This document shows positions 1 through 9,114 of a DNA stretch of 64,000 nucleotides, one piece after another. The notes beneath the pieces were generated by a model. That model did no database searches and was not told the origin of the DNA. It was given only the letters and a program-made list of their open reading frames with translations. The translations under genes were made by a program, and so were the position numbers. Source of the stretch: Erysipelothrix sp. (GTDB lineage Bacteria > Bacillota_I > Bacilli_A > Erysipelotrichales > Erysipelotrichaceae); contig DUUI01000053.1 in NCBI GenBank assembly GCA_012841625.1, forward strand, positions 16,509-80,508, given 5' to 3'. The stretch's first letter is position 1. Each line of letters begins with the position of its first letter.

Positions 1-960
1 GCCACTGGGTCTGGTAAATCTGTTTGTATAAACTCAATGATTGCGACATTGTTATTAAGGACAAAACCTAATGAGGTTAAATTACTTTTAATTGATCCTA
101 AGAAAGTTGAATTTCAAGTCTTTAATGATATTCCACATTTAATTGCGCCTGTGGTAGATGATTCAGTTTCAGCTGCAAAGGCTTTAAACATTATTGTTAA
201 AATAATGGATAATCGTTATGAAAAATTTGCTCAAGAAGGTGCACGCAATATTGCTGGATACAATGAAATGGCTGAAACAAATCTTTTATTAAAACCAATG
301 CCTAATATTGTTGTTGTTATTGATGAGCTGGCTGACTTAATGGCGGTGGCTGGAAAAGAAGTTGAGGCGAGTATTCAACGGATTACTCAACTAGCTAGAG
401 CTGCTGGTATTCATTTAGTGGTGGCAACTCAAAGACCATCGGTGGATGTTATTACGGGTGTTATTAAGGCTAATATTCCATCTCGTATAAGTTTTGCTGT
501 ATCAAGTGGTACTGATTCCAGAACGATATTAGATAGTACTGGTGCTGAGCGTTTGCTTGGTTATGGTGATATGTTGTATCAACCATTTGGTGAGCCACAT
601 CCTGTGCGTATTCAAGGTGTTTTCATTTCGGATGATGAAGTTGAAAGAATTGCAAATGAAGCGAAATCACAGATGAAGCCTCGCTTTGATGATGCATTTA
701 TGAATTTAGATGGGGTGCAAGATAATGAGGGCATTGTTGAAAGTAGCGATGATCCATTATATGAAGAGGTGAAGGAGTTTGTTATTGCTGAACAAAAGGC
801 GAGTACTTCTTTATTACAGCGACGTTTTGGGATTGGCTATAATCGAGCGGCAAGGATGATTGATGCATTAGAAGAAGCTGCTATCATTGGACCTATTCAG
901 GGCAGCAAACCACGTGATGTATATATCAAACCAGTTGACGATGAAGAAACTGAAAGTTAA
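1..960 (+). CDS. ftsK: DNA translocase FtsK/SpoIIIE, C-terminal part (5' end outside window)
   Basis: This is the C-terminal motor of the septal DNA pump that moves chromosome ends across the closing septum. The reading frame is already open at base 1, where it encodes the Walker A motif ATGSGKS, so the start and the N-terminal membrane domain lie outside the window. The RecA-like motor follows, with a Walker B region (VVVIDELADLM) and the conserved stretch VVATQRPSVDVITGVIKANIPSRISF. The last ~70 residues form the winged-helix gamma domain that reads polar DNA motifs (LLQRRFGIGYNRAARMID). It ends with TAA and is followed by the promoter of the nucleoside importer. Whether it is called FtsK or SpoIIIE cannot be decided without the N-terminus. 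Confidence 0.95.
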   Translation, partial: ATGSGKSVCINSMIATLLLRTKPNEVKLLLIDPKKVEFQVFNDIPHLIAPVVDDSVSAAKALNIIVKIMDNRYEKFAQEGARNIAGYNEMAETNLLLKPMPNIVVVIDELADLMAVAGKEVEASIQRITQLARAAGIHLVVATQRPSVDVITGVIKANIPSRISFAVSSGTDSRTILDSTGAERLLGYGDMLYQPFGEPHPVRIQGVFISDDEVERIANEAKSQMKPRFDDAFMNLDGVQDNEGIVESSDDPLYEEVKEFVIAEQKASTSLLQRRFGIGYNRAARMIDALEEAAIIGPIQGSKPRDVYIKPVDDEETES

Positions 961-972
961 AGACCCTTTACA

Positions 973-1001
973 TTGACAATATAATTACTTAAAAGTAAAA
1001 T
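973..1001 (+). promoter_or_regulatory. SigA-type promoter of the nucleoside importer
   Basis: A TTGACA -35 element (973-978) and a TAAAAT -10 element (996-1001) are separated by 17 bp. They lie just upstream of the AGGAGG site of the lipoprotein gene and downstream of the ftsK stop. Confidence 0.75.
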
Positions 1002-1034
1002 AAAGGTATGTACATAGACATACAAGGAGGAAAT

Positions 1035-2216
1035 ATGAAAAAATTATGGACATTACTGTTGACGTTATTAGTAGCGTTCGCATTAGTTGCTTGTGCAGCT
1101 GATACACCAACAGAAACACCGGACGACGAGACACCGGTCGAAACACCGGATGAAACGCCAGACGAAACGCCGGATGAAACACCTGATGCTGATGGTACAG
1201 TTGGAGAAAACGATCTTTACCTAATTACTGACGTTGGAACAATTGATGATAAATCATTTAACCAAGGTTCTTGGGAAGGATTAGAAATGTATGCTGATGA
1301 AGTTGGAGTTAAAGCAAATTATATTCAACCATTAGACCAATCAGATGCTGATTACACAACTGCTATTTCTCAAGCAGTTGATGCTGGAGCGAAAATTATT
1401 GTTACTCCAGGATTCTTATTTGCTAATGTAGTGCTTGAAGCTCAAGACCAATATCCAGATGTTAAATTCGTTATAGTTGACTCAACACCTAATAATGGTG
1501 CACCTGAGCCTGAAAACTATGTCGAAAAAACTGGAGACAACACTGTATCTATTCTTTATAAAGAAGAACAATCAGGTTTCTTAGCAGGATATGCTGCAGT
1601 TAAAGAAGGATACACTAGTTTAGGATTTATGGGTGGAATGGCTGTTCCTGCGGTAGTTCGTTTTGGATACGGATTTGCTGCTGGTGCTGACTATGCTGCT
1701 CAAGAATTAGATGTAGATGTTACAATGAAATACACTTATTTAAATAGCTTCAACCCAGATCCACAGTTCCAAACTCAAGCTGGTTCTTGGTACAATGAAG
1801 GTGTTGAAGTAATCCATGCTGCTGCTGGTGGTGCTGGTAACTCTGTTATGGCTGCTGCTGAAACTGCTGACAAATGGATGATTGGTGTTGACGTTGACCA
1901 AAAGGATGAAAGTCCTCGTGTTTTAACTTCAGCCATGAAGAACTTAAGAGGTTCTGTTTATGAAGCAGTTAAATCTGCTTATGAAGGTGAATGGCTAGGT
2001 GGCCAAGTGCTTAACTTAGGCGTTACTGAAGAAGGTACTCAAATTTCTGATGATTTCAGTCGCTTTGAAAACTTTACACAAGAAGATTACGATCAAGTGT
2101 ATCAAGATCTAATTGATGATAAAGATGGATTAGCTTCAGGAATTCCTACTTTGGAAACTACAGATGATCCTTCAACTTTAGAATTCGAAAGAGTTACTAT
2201 CGAAGTAGTTGAGTAG
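1035..2216 (+). CDS. BMP-family nucleoside-binding lipoprotein of an ABC importer
   Basis: This is the extracellular substrate-binding lipoprotein of a nucleoside ABC importer (BmpA/PnrA/NupN type, Pfam Bmp family). The start at 1035 is set by an ideal AGGAGG site; an in-frame ATG at 1008 lacks one. The 393-residue product has a signal peptide with lipobox LVAC (mature Cys near residue 20). A linker of about 35 residues with repeated ETPD units follows. The BMP domain then starts at LYLITDVGTIDDKSFNQGSWEG, with the family features DQSDADY and GGAGNSV. A terminator follows, then the ATPase and two permeases, an order like B. subtilis nupNOPQ. Specificity for purine or pyrimidine nucleosides is not shown by the sequence; nucleoside salvage genes elsewhere in the window (cdd, deoB, deoC) fit. 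Confidence 0.9.
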   Translation: MKKLWTLLLTLLVAFALVACAADTPTETPDDETPVETPDETPDETPDETPDADGTVGENDLYLITDVGTIDDKSFNQGSWEGLEMYADEVGVKANYIQPLDQSDADYTTAISQAVDAGAKIIVTPGFLFANVVLEAQDQYPDVKFVIVDSTPNNGAPEPENYVEKTGDNTVSILYKEEQSGFLAGYAAVKEGYTSLGFMGGMAVPAVVRFGYGFAAGADYAAQELDVDVTMKYTYLNSFNPDPQFQTQAGSWYNEGVEVIHAAAGGAGNSVMAAAETADKWMIGVDVDQKDESPRVLTSAMKNLRGSVYEAVKSAYEGEWLGGQVLNLGVTEEGTQISDDFSRFENFTQEDYDQVYQDLIDDKDGLASGIPTLETTDDPSTLEFERVTIEVVE

Positions 2217-2225
2217 TAGAAAATT

Positions 2226-2253
2226 AAAGGTGTGACTTCTCACACCTTTTTTA
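2226..2253 (+). terminator. Intrinsic terminator between the lipoprotein and ATPase genes
   Basis: A 10-bp perfect stem, AAAGGTGTGA / TCACACCTTT with a CTTC loop, is followed by a T run. It probably lets the binding protein be made in excess over the membrane components. Confidence 0.85.
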
Positions 2254-2300
2254 ATGTCTTTGATTTGTAAATATTCATTTTAAAACGCTTACAAATCGGT

Positions 2301-2306
2301 TATAAT
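2301..2306 (+). promoter_or_regulatory. Possible -10 element for the ATPase-permease genes
   Basis: TATAAT lies 26 bases before the ATPase start and after the terminator. No good -35 hexamer is seen at the expected distance, so the call is tentative. Confidence 0.35.
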
Positions 2307-2331
2307 AATTGTACAGGTTAAGGAGATAGAG

Positions 2332-3867
2332 ATGGAATATGTTATAGAAATGTTGAACATTACCAAGGAATTTCCTGGAATCATTGCAAATGATGATGTA
2401 ACTCTTAAATTACGTAAGGGTGAGATTCATGCTTTACTAGGGGAAAATGGTGCAGGAAAATCTACGTTGATGTCTGTTTTATTTGGTCTTTATGCTCAAG
2501 AAGCAGGCATAATTAAAGTCCATGGTAATGAAGTAAAAATTGAAGATCCTAATGACGCCAATCGTTATGGGATTGGGATGGTACACCAACATTTTAAATT
2601 AGTACAAAACTTCACTGTTTTAGAAAATATTGTTTTAGGGGCTGAAGATACTCAAAACGGATTACTAAAACTGAGTGATGCTAGAAAAAAAGTGTTGGAA
2701 TTATCTGAAAGATATAATTTCAACATTAATCCTGATGCAAAGATAGAAGAAATTAGTGTTGGGATGCAACAGCGGGTTGAAATTATTAAGATGTTATATA
2801 GGGATAACGAAATCCTAATTTTTGACGAGCCTACTGCTGTTTTAACTCCTCAGGAAATTGATGAGTTAATGTTGATTTTCAAACAAATGGTGAGTGAAGG
2901 TAAATCCATTGTTTTTATCACGCATAAATTAGATGAAATCAAACAGGTTAGTGATAGAGTAACGGTCTTAAGAAAGGGCAAGCATGTAAGTACCGCTGAT
3001 GTCAAAGATTTAAGTGTTGAAGAAATGTCGGAAATGATGGTTGGACGTAAGATTAATCTTAACTTTACACTTGATCCTAAAGAAAAAGGCGAAAAAGTAC
3101 TTTCTGTTCGAAACTTAACACTTTCCTCAAAAGGCTTTGGTCAAAAAGAACTAAAGAATATAAGTTTTGATATACATGCAGGTGAAATACTATGTATTGC
3201 TGGAATTGAGGGTAATGGACAATCAGAACTTGTGTATACAATTACAGGTTTAAATCCAGAAGCAACGGGTGAAATCATCTTAAATGGTGAGGATGTTGCT
3301 ACTAAATCGATTCGTTATCGAAATACGCATGGGATATCACATATTCCTGAGGATAGACATAAATATGGTTTAGTACTTGACTATACTTTAGAAGAAAATC
3401 TAGCGCTTCAAACATACTTTACTAAAGAATTTAATAATGGTGGATTTTTAAATTTTGATAAGATGCGTGATTATGCCCAAGAGTTAATTGAGCAGTTTGA
3501 CATTAGATCAGGACAAGGGCCTATCACTAAAGCTCGTTCTATGTCTGGAGGAAATCAACAAAAAGCAATTTTAGCTCGCGAGATGAAGCGTGAACACAAT
3601 TTATTAATTGCTGTTCAACCGACTCGTGGTTTAGATGTTGGAGCTATAGAGTATATCCATTCTCAAATCATTGAGGCTCGTAATGAAGGAAAAGCAGTAC
3701 TTCTGATTTCATTAGAGCTTAGTGAAGTCATGGGTATATCAGATCGAATAATTGTAATGTATGAAGGACAGGCTGTTGGAGAATTAGATCCTCATCTAAC
3801 CGATGAAACAGAACTTGGCTTATACATGTCAGGTGCCAAAAGAAGTGAGGTAAGTTATGGAAACTAA
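2332..3867 (+). CDS. Nucleoside ABC importer ATPase (duplicated ATPase domains)
   Basis: This 511-residue cytoplasmic ATPase powers the BMP-type importer. It carries two ABC domains in tandem, as in the RbsA/NupO group. The first domain has Walker A GENGAGKS, a signature region EISVGMQQRVEI and Walker B LIFDEPTAVLTP. The second has the degenerate Walker A GIEGNGQS, signature MSGGNQQK and VQPTRGLDVG in the Walker B region, as is usual for this family. The start has an AAGGAG site. The next gene begins inside the end of this one (11-base overlap), so translation is probably coupled. Confidence 0.93.
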   Translation: MEYVIEMLNITKEFPGIIANDDVTLKLRKGEIHALLGENGAGKSTLMSVLFGLYAQEAGIIKVHGNEVKIEDPNDANRYGIGMVHQHFKLVQNFTVLENIVLGAEDTQNGLLKLSDARKKVLELSERYNFNINPDAKIEEISVGMQQRVEIIKMLYRDNEILIFDEPTAVLTPQEIDELMLIFKQMVSEGKSIVFITHKLDEIKQVSDRVTVLRKGKHVSTADVKDLSVEEMSEMMVGRKINLNFTLDPKEKGEKVLSVRNLTLSSKGFGQKELKNISFDIHAGEILCIAGIEGNGQSELVYTITGLNPEATGEIILNGEDVATKSIRYRNTHGISHIPEDRHKYGLVLDYTLEENLALQTYFTKEFNNGGFLNFDKMRDYAQELIEQFDIRSGQGPITKARSMSGGNQQKAILAREMKREHNLLIAVQPTRGLDVGAIEYIHSQIIEARNEGKAVLLISLELSEVMGISDRIIVMYEGQAVGELDPHLTDETELGLYMSGAKRSEVSYGN

Positions 3868-4972
3868 ACAAGTTAAAGTAAAGCGTAGGTTTAACATAAA
3901 ACCTGTTCTTCCGTCACTTATTTCAATTGTTATCGGTATGTTTATTGGTGTAATAGTTTTATTTATTTCTAATCCATCAAATGCCACAGAAGCAATGATT
4001 CGTTTATTCAAAGGACCATTTAACTTTGGTCTAGTTAAGGGAGTAGGGGATTTACTGTATTATTCAGCTCCAATCTTATTAACTGGTTTATCTGTTGGAT
4101 TCGCCTTTAAAACGGGTTTATTCAATATTGGTGCCTCTGGTCAATTTATTGTTGGGGCCTTTGTTGCGGTATACATTGCTATTAAATGGACCTTTATTCC
4201 TGCTCCATTACTTTGGATTGTTGCTTTATTAGCAGCAGCATTAGTTGGGGCCTTATGGGCGTTCTTAGTTGGTTTATTAAAAGCCTGGCGAAATGTTAAT
4301 GAAGTTATTACATCCATTATGATGAACTATATTGGAATGTATATGGTCAACTTCTTAATTCGTTTTTCAGGTATTTATGATTCATTAAGAAACCAAACAC
4401 AGCGTGTCAAAGTAACGATTCCAAGTTTTGGCTTAGATACTGTATTCCCAGGATCATTTGCCAATGGTGGAATTGTTATTGCGATAGTACTCGCGATTGT
4501 GATGTATATTATTTTAAATAAGACAACTTTTGGTTTTGAACTAAAAGCGGTAGGTCTTAATCGTTTTGCTTCAAGATATGCAGGTGTTAATGAAAATCGC
4601 AGTATTATTTACTCAATGTTAATTGCTGGTGCTTTGTCAGGTATCGCTGGAGGGATTACTTTCTTAGCCTCTACTGGTCGACACATCACTGTTGTAAATG
4701 TTTTAGCAGCAGAAGGTTTTAATGGTATCGCGGTTGCTTTATTGGGGTTAAATAACCCTATTGGAATTATATTCTCGTCCATGTTTATGTCGTATATTAA
4801 ACTGGGTGGCCAAGCAATTCAAACACTTGGATTTGTTCCTGAAATTATCGAATTAATGATTGCCATAATACTTTATATTTCAGCATTATCAGTGTTATTC
4901 AATAATCTACTAAGTAGACGCAAATCAAAGAAAGAACAAATAGTGAGGGAGGGTCCGGTCGTCAATGAGTAA
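3857..4972 (+). CDS. Nucleoside ABC importer permease, subunit 1 (NupP-like)
   Basis: A 371-residue membrane permease of the branched-chain/nucleoside class (BPD_transp_2 fold). About eight to ten hydrophobic segments are visible, with the conserved cytoplasmic piece LKAVGLNRFASRYAGV and a hallmark region LSGIAGGITFL. A positively charged N-terminus (KQVKVKRRFNIK) precedes the first membrane segment. It overlaps the ATPase gene upstream and the second permease downstream (8 bases), forming a coupled set. It should form a heterodimer with the next gene product. Confidence 0.9.
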   Translation: METKQVKVKRRFNIKPVLPSLISIVIGMFIGVIVLFISNPSNATEAMIRLFKGPFNFGLVKGVGDLLYYSAPILLTGLSVGFAFKTGLFNIGASGQFIVGAFVAVYIAIKWTFIPAPLLWIVALLAAALVGALWAFLVGLLKAWRNVNEVITSIMMNYIGMYMVNFLIRFSGIYDSLRNQTQRVKVTIPSFGLDTVFPGSFANGGIVIAIVLAIVMYIILNKTTFGFELKAVGLNRFASRYAGVNENRSIIYSMLIAGALSGIAGGITFLASTGRHITVVNVLAAEGFNGIAVALLGLNNPIGIIFSSMFMSYIKLGGQAIQTLGFVPEIIELMIAIILYISALSVLFNNLLSRRKSKKEQIVREGPVVNE

Positions 4973-5924
4973 TTTAACATTTTTAATTCAACAAATGATG
5001 ATGTTCATGATTCCATTATTAGTCGTTGCTCTTGCTGCCATGTATTCTGAGAGATCAGGTGTTGTCAACATTGCGATGGAAGGGATTATGATTGTTGGTG
5101 CCTTTACTGGAACACTCTTTATCAACCAAATGCAGGCATCAGAAACACTGAGTGGCTATCCATTACTATTTGCTGCTTTATTGGTCGCAGCAGTTAGTGG
5201 ACTAATCTTCTCAGCATTCCATGCTTATGCATCGATTAATATGTCCGCTGATCAAACTATTTCAGGGACAGCATTAAACTTATTTGCGCCAGCTTTCGCA
5301 ATCTTTGTTGCGCGTTCTGTAATTGGTATTCAACAGGTACAATTCTTTAATGAATTTAGAATATCAAAAGTGCCAATTTTAGGTGACATTCCTATTATTG
5401 GGCCATTCTTCTTTCAACAAACATATTTCACCACATTCTTAGGAATTTTGATTCTGATTATTTCTCAAATAGTTATTTATAGAACGAGATTTGGCTTAAG
5501 GTTGCGCTCAGTAGGGGAGTACCCACAAGCAACTGATGCTGCTGGTGTTAGTGTTAAGAAAATGAGATATGCAGGCGTTTTAATCTCTGGTATTTTAGCT
5601 GGTATGGGTGGTTTAATCTATATTCTACCAATTTCAACCAACTTTAATGCTGATGTTGCAGGATATGGTTTCTTAGCAATTGCTGTACTTATCTTTGGTC
5701 AATGGAAGCCCATTTATATTTTCTTGGGCTCAGCATTCTTTGCATTGATGAAAACAATCTCAGCTGCTTATAGTGGAATACCATTCCTAGCAGGTCTTGG
5801 CTTACCACCAGTCATTTATCAAATTTTACCTTATGTAGCAACACTTGTTGTTTTAGTCTTAACGTCTAAGAAATCAGCAGCACCTGCTGCACTAGGTGAG
5901 CCTTTCGACAAGGGCAAACGATAG
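4965..5924 (+). CDS. Nucleoside ABC importer permease, subunit 2 (NupQ-like)
   Basis: The 319-residue second permease of the BMP-type importer. It is almost wholly hydrophobic with short loops. The family pieces YSERSGVVNIAMEGIM near the N-terminus and LRLRSVGEYPQATDAAGV in the cytoplasmic coupling region are present. The start overlaps the previous stop, with a GGGAGG run 12 bases upstream. The operon ends just after this gene at a strong symmetric hairpin. Confidence 0.9.
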   Translation: MSNLTFLIQQMMMFMIPLLVVALAAMYSERSGVVNIAMEGIMIVGAFTGTLFINQMQASETLSGYPLLFAALLVAAVSGLIFSAFHAYASINMSADQTISGTALNLFAPAFAIFVARSVIGIQQVQFFNEFRISKVPILGDIPIIGPFFFQQTYFTTFLGILILIISQIVIYRTRFGLRLRSVGEYPQATDAAGVSVKKMRYAGVLISGILAGMGGLIYILPISTNFNADVAGYGFLAIAVLIFGQWKPIYIFLGSAFFALMKTISAAYSGIPFLAGLGLPPVIYQILPYVATLVVLVLTSKKSAAPAALGEPFDKGKR

Positions 5925-5933
5925 TTATCTATT

Positions 5934-5965
5934 AAAAAGCGATTCAATACAATGAATCGCTTTTT
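5934..5965. terminator. Intrinsic terminator after the nucleoside importer
   Basis: A perfect 13-bp stem, AAAAAGCGATTCA / TGAATCGCTTTTT, with a 6-base loop. It has a T tract on the plus strand and an A tract on the 5' side, so it could also work in reverse. Confidence 0.9.
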
Positions 5966-6014
5966 AGTATAAGCCTGTAAATACACTAGTTTATGCTATT
6001 TACTCACAATTTGG

Positions 6015-6045
6015 TTAAGAAAAGAACTTTCGCATTGAAAGTTCT
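6015..6045 (-). terminator. Terminator of the pncB / small-protein unit
   Basis: Read on the minus strand, AGAACTTTC / GAAAGTTCT (9 bp, 5-base loop) is followed by TTTTCTT. It lies 12 bases past the stop of the minus-strand small-protein gene. Confidence 0.8.
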
Positions 6046-6056
6046 AAAATAACAAA

Positions 6057-6314
6057 TTATCTTTTACGATAAGCTTTAAATTCATCGACTGCGACATTTA
6101 CAACAGGTGTCAATAATGGAGCACTGACACGAAGCACATCGACAAGCGATTTATTACGAGCAGCACTTGCTTTTCTTTTCTGTGTCTTTACTTCTTTGGC
6201 TATTTGTTTTTTTGCTTTTTTAGCCTTGTCTTTTGAATCATCATAGTTCCAAAATAACCATCCACCTAAAATAACCAGTCCAACCGCAATTAAATTCTTT
6301 TGATCTTTAGTCAT
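6057..6314 (-). CDS. Small membrane-anchored basic protein, unknown function
   Basis: An 85-residue protein I do not recognise. The start at 6314 has a GTGAGG site 5 bases upstream; a longer in-frame version would run into pncB. After a short cytoplasmic start (MTKDQKN) there is one hydrophobic segment (LIAVGLVILGGWLFW). A lysine/alanine-rich stretch (about residues 30-52) follows, then a mildly hydrophobic tail. It sits 7 bases after pncB and shares its terminator, so the two are cotranscribed. Nothing in the sequence ties it to NAD metabolism. Confidence 0.65.
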   Translation of the reverse strand: MTKDQKNLIAVGLVILGGWLFWNYDDSKDKAKKAKKQIAKEVKTQKRKASAARNKSLVDVLRVSAPLLTPVVNVAVDEFKAYRKR

Positions 6315-6321
6315 AAAATCC

Positions 6322-7779
6322 TCACTTTCTCTTTTTAAGTTTCTTAATGTTTGTATCAATAAGATCATGCTTCAAATCATATAAATCTTGGCTTAAGTCA
6401 ACATAGTATTCATGTGGATTACGAAGTCGTAATACCTCTTCCCACATTGTACTTAGTTCTTTTTGAGTATACTCGATTGTCTCTTGTAAACTAGGCACAT
6501 CATAAACTAATTCTCCTTGTTTGAAAATAGGGACATGTAATTCTCGAATTGAATAATTAGTTAGAGTTTTCTTTTTCCATGGAGCAAGAGGATCAAAAAT
6601 TGTGATTTCATCCTCAGGCACTACTTCGTAACAAAGTGCTATATAATCAGCTAATGCTTTATTAGTTTCGTTATCATAGAAACGATACGTTCGTTTAAAT
6701 CCGGGATTGGTTACTTTTTCGACATTATCTGAGATTTTTATGAGCGGTCTTATTGACCCATCATCTTTTTCATCAGCAACAATTTTATACACACCACCAA
6801 TAACAGGGGAGGTGGCCGACGTAATTAAGTTTTCACCAACTCCGAAGGTGTCAATCTTAGCTCCTTGTTGAATCAAATCATCAATTACGATTTCATTCAA
6901 TGAGTTTGAAGCAGATATATCAACATCATGAAGACCCGCTTCATCCAGCATTTTGCGTGTTTCTTTAGAAAGATAGGCTAAGTCACCTGAATCTAAACGA
7001 ATTCCTTTTAAGCGATAGCCATTAGGTTCTAAAAATTCTTTCGAAACTCTAATAGCATTAGGAACACCTGATTTTAGCGTGTTATACGTATCAACTAATA
7101 AAATCGTGTTATCAGGATGGACTTTCGCATACGATAAGAATGCATCATATTCATCTTCAAAAAGTTGTACATAAGAATGAGCAAGTGTACCAACCATTGG
7201 TACCCCATATTGATAGCCAGCTAATGTGTTAGATGTTCCAACACAGCCCCCAATTACTGCACAACGGGCACCTTCAACCGCAGCATCATAACCTTGAGCA
7301 CGTCTGGCTCCAAACTCTAGAATTGCTCGTCCTTGAGCAGCTTTTACGATGCGCGATGCTTTAGTTGTGATTAATGTTGAGTAGTTAACTGATAACAAGA
7401 AAAGGGTCTCCACTAATTGACACTCAATAATAGGACCTCGAATCGTTAAAAGTGGTTCATTTTTAAACATAACAGTTCCATCTGGAACTCCGTAAATATC
7501 TAGTTTTAAATCAATATGTCTAAGATAATCTAAGAAACCATCATCATCAAAACCTTGGCTTCTAAGATATTCAAGCTCATCTTCAGTGAATTTGAAGTTT
7601 TTTACAGCCTCAATTATACGTGTAATTCCATTAAATATAATATATCCATTATCATCTGGATGTTTCCGTGTGAACAAGTCAAAATAGACAATATCATTTT
7701 GTCTGTTCTGTTTATAGTATGCATAAGCCATTGTAAATTCATAAAAATCGGCTAGCATTGTTACATGCTGTTTAATCAT
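6322..7779 (-). CDS. pncB: Nicotinate phosphoribosyltransferase
   Basis: It converts nicotinate, PRPP and ATP to nicotinate mononucleotide, the entry step of NAD salvage. The start at 7779 is chosen because a GGAGG site lies just upstream; the longer frame begins inside the promoter. The 485-residue product has the N-terminal MLADFYEFTMAYAY, the substrate region FGARRAQGYDAAVEGAR and the phosphate-binding LDSGDLAYLSKETRKMLDEAG. The length is typical of the ~490-residue bacterial form. Its promoter is divergent from the M16 peptidase genes. No NadR or NiaR operator could be recognised by eye. Confidence 0.95.
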   Translation of the reverse strand: MIKQHVTMLADFYEFTMAYAYYKQNRQNDIVYFDLFTRKHPDDNGYIIFNGITRIIEAVKNFKFTEDELEYLRSQGFDDDGFLDYLRHIDLKLDIYGVPDGTVMFKNEPLLTIRGPIIECQLVETLFLLSVNYSTLITTKASRIVKAAQGRAILEFGARRAQGYDAAVEGARCAVIGGCVGTSNTLAGYQYGVPMVGTLAHSYVQLFEDEYDAFLSYAKVHPDNTILLVDTYNTLKSGVPNAIRVSKEFLEPNGYRLKGIRLDSGDLAYLSKETRKMLDEAGLHDVDISASNSLNEIVIDDLIQQGAKIDTFGVGENLITSATSPVIGGVYKIVADEKDDGSIRPLIKISDNVEKVTNPGFKRTYRFYDNETNKALADYIALCYEVVPEDEITIFDPLAPWKKKTLTNYSIRELHVPIFKQGELVYDVPSLQETIEYTQKELSTMWEEVLRLRNPHEYYVDLSQDLYDLKHDLIDTNIKKLKKRK

Positions 7780-7798
7780 AGCAATCCTCCGTACTTTT

Positions 7799-7827
7799 AT
7801 TATATAATCTTTTAAGTCTAACAACAA
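7799..7827 (-). promoter_or_regulatory. Promoter of pncB
   Basis: On the minus strand, TTGTTG (7822-7827) and TATAAT (7799-7804) are separated by 17 bp, 20 bases upstream of the pncB start. Confidence 0.65.
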
Positions 7828-7863
7828 ATTAAAAGTATGCTATTATTATGTTTGAGGTAAAGT

Positions 7864-9114
7864 ATGAAGATTATAAACATCAACCAGACGATACAAGGCT
7901 ATGCGATTGAATCAACACAGTATAAGAATGTGGTTATGTCAATTCGTTTTTTTATTCCATTAGCCCCAGTCAATAACACAAAAACAGCTTTATTGGCACA
8001 ACTTATTAAGGATCGAAATAAAAAATATTCAACAAAGGCTCAAATGCAGGCCTTTAAAGACCATCTTTATGGCGCAAGTGTTTCTAGTCGAACCTTTGGA
8101 TATGGTCCCACACAAGTCTTAGAAGTACGCTTAGGGGCTATTTCAGAACGTTTTGTCAATGAACCACTCCAGGCTAAACAGCTTTCAGGACTAGCCGATT
8201 TAATTTATCAACCACTCATTAATCTGGAAACATTAAACGAAGCCAAAAGAACAGTTGCTGATCGAATTAATCGAGCCAAAGAGAATCCAATGAATTATTC
8301 AGTCCTAAGAACATTGGAAGAACTTGGAAATCACTCAACACTAGGCATTGCGACACAAGGAAATATTGATGACTTAGACACTATCACAGTCGATGATATG
8401 ATGTCATTTCATCAGGATATCATTTTTAATGCTCAAGCCCAGATTGTAATAAGTGGTAATTTCAAACCAGGCTTACTAAATAGTATTGGCATTGTCTTTA
8501 AATATCATCAACCATTAGATGACACCCAGAACTATAATTTATTTAATAGCATTGGTTATGATCCAGTCATCGAAACTCGTCCTGTAAATCAAGCAACATT
8601 AATTGAAGTTTATCAATCAGGTGTATCAATTGAATCCCCATATTATTTTTCTTATAGACTAGGAAATGCAATCTTAGGTCAATTGCCCACATCACATCTC
8701 TTTCAAGAAGTTAGAGAAAAAAATTCACTCACTTATTCAGCCTCAAGCCGCATTATTGCCTATGAAGGTTTACTGCTTTTAACAACATCACTCGACGCAA
8801 ACAACATTGAATTTGCTTCTAGATTAATGAAACATCAAGTTGAAAGAATTAAAGCTGGTGATTTTAGCGAGTCACAATTCAAGGCAGCCAAGCAGATGAT
8901 GATAAACAGTTTAGATGGTGTATATGATGACGAATATGCTCTGTGTAATTTCATATTTGATAGTGCCTATCGAAACTTATCATTTGATTTAAATGTCCAT
9001 AAAGAAAACTATCAACAAATTACTAAGCAAATGATTGTTGAATCCTTTCAAAATGTCCAATCAATCTTTCAATTTCAGTTAAAGGGAGCTCAAGATGAAA
9101 CAATTAGTCAATAA
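7864..9114 (+). CDS. M16 peptidase-like protein without zinc motif (YmfF type)
   Basis: The 416-residue first member of a paired M16 (pitrilysin/insulinase) system like B. subtilis ymfF-ymfH. The fold is recognisable from pieces such as KDHLYGASVSSRTFGYGPTQVLEVR and REKNSLTYSASSRI, the latter matching the substrate-binding R/Y region of M16 C-terminal domains. No HxxEH zinc motif is present, so it is probably the non-catalytic partner. The GAGG site is 7 bases upstream of the ATG. The next gene starts within its last 20 bases, so the pair is coupled. Substrate unknown; in other Bacilli these genes are linked to envelope or peptide processing. Confidence 0.8.
   Translation: MKIININQTIQGYAIESTQYKNVVMSIRFFIPLAPVNNTKTALLAQLIKDRNKKYSTKAQMQAFKDHLYGASVSSRTFGYGPTQVLEVRLGAISERFVNEPLQAKQLSGLADLIYQPLINLETLNEAKRTVADRINRAKENPMNYSVLRTLEELGNHSTLGIATQGNIDDLDTITVDDMMSFHQDIIFNAQAQIVISGNFKPGLLNSIGIVFKYHQPLDDTQNYNLFNSIGYDPVIETRPVNQATLIEVYQSGVSIESPYYFSYRLGNAILGQLPTSHLFQEVREKNSLTYSASSRIIAYEGLLLLTTSLDANNIEFASRLMKHQVERIKAGDFSESQFKAAKQMMINSLDGVYDDEYALCNFIFDSAYRNLSFDLNVHKENYQQITKQMIVESFQNVQSIFQFQLKGAQDETISQ

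Noticed and set aside
985..1182. 65-codon minus-strand ORF opposite the lipoprotein start
   Set aside because: It is the reverse of the ETPD repeat; its repeated Phe/Arg/Pro pattern reflects that repeat only.
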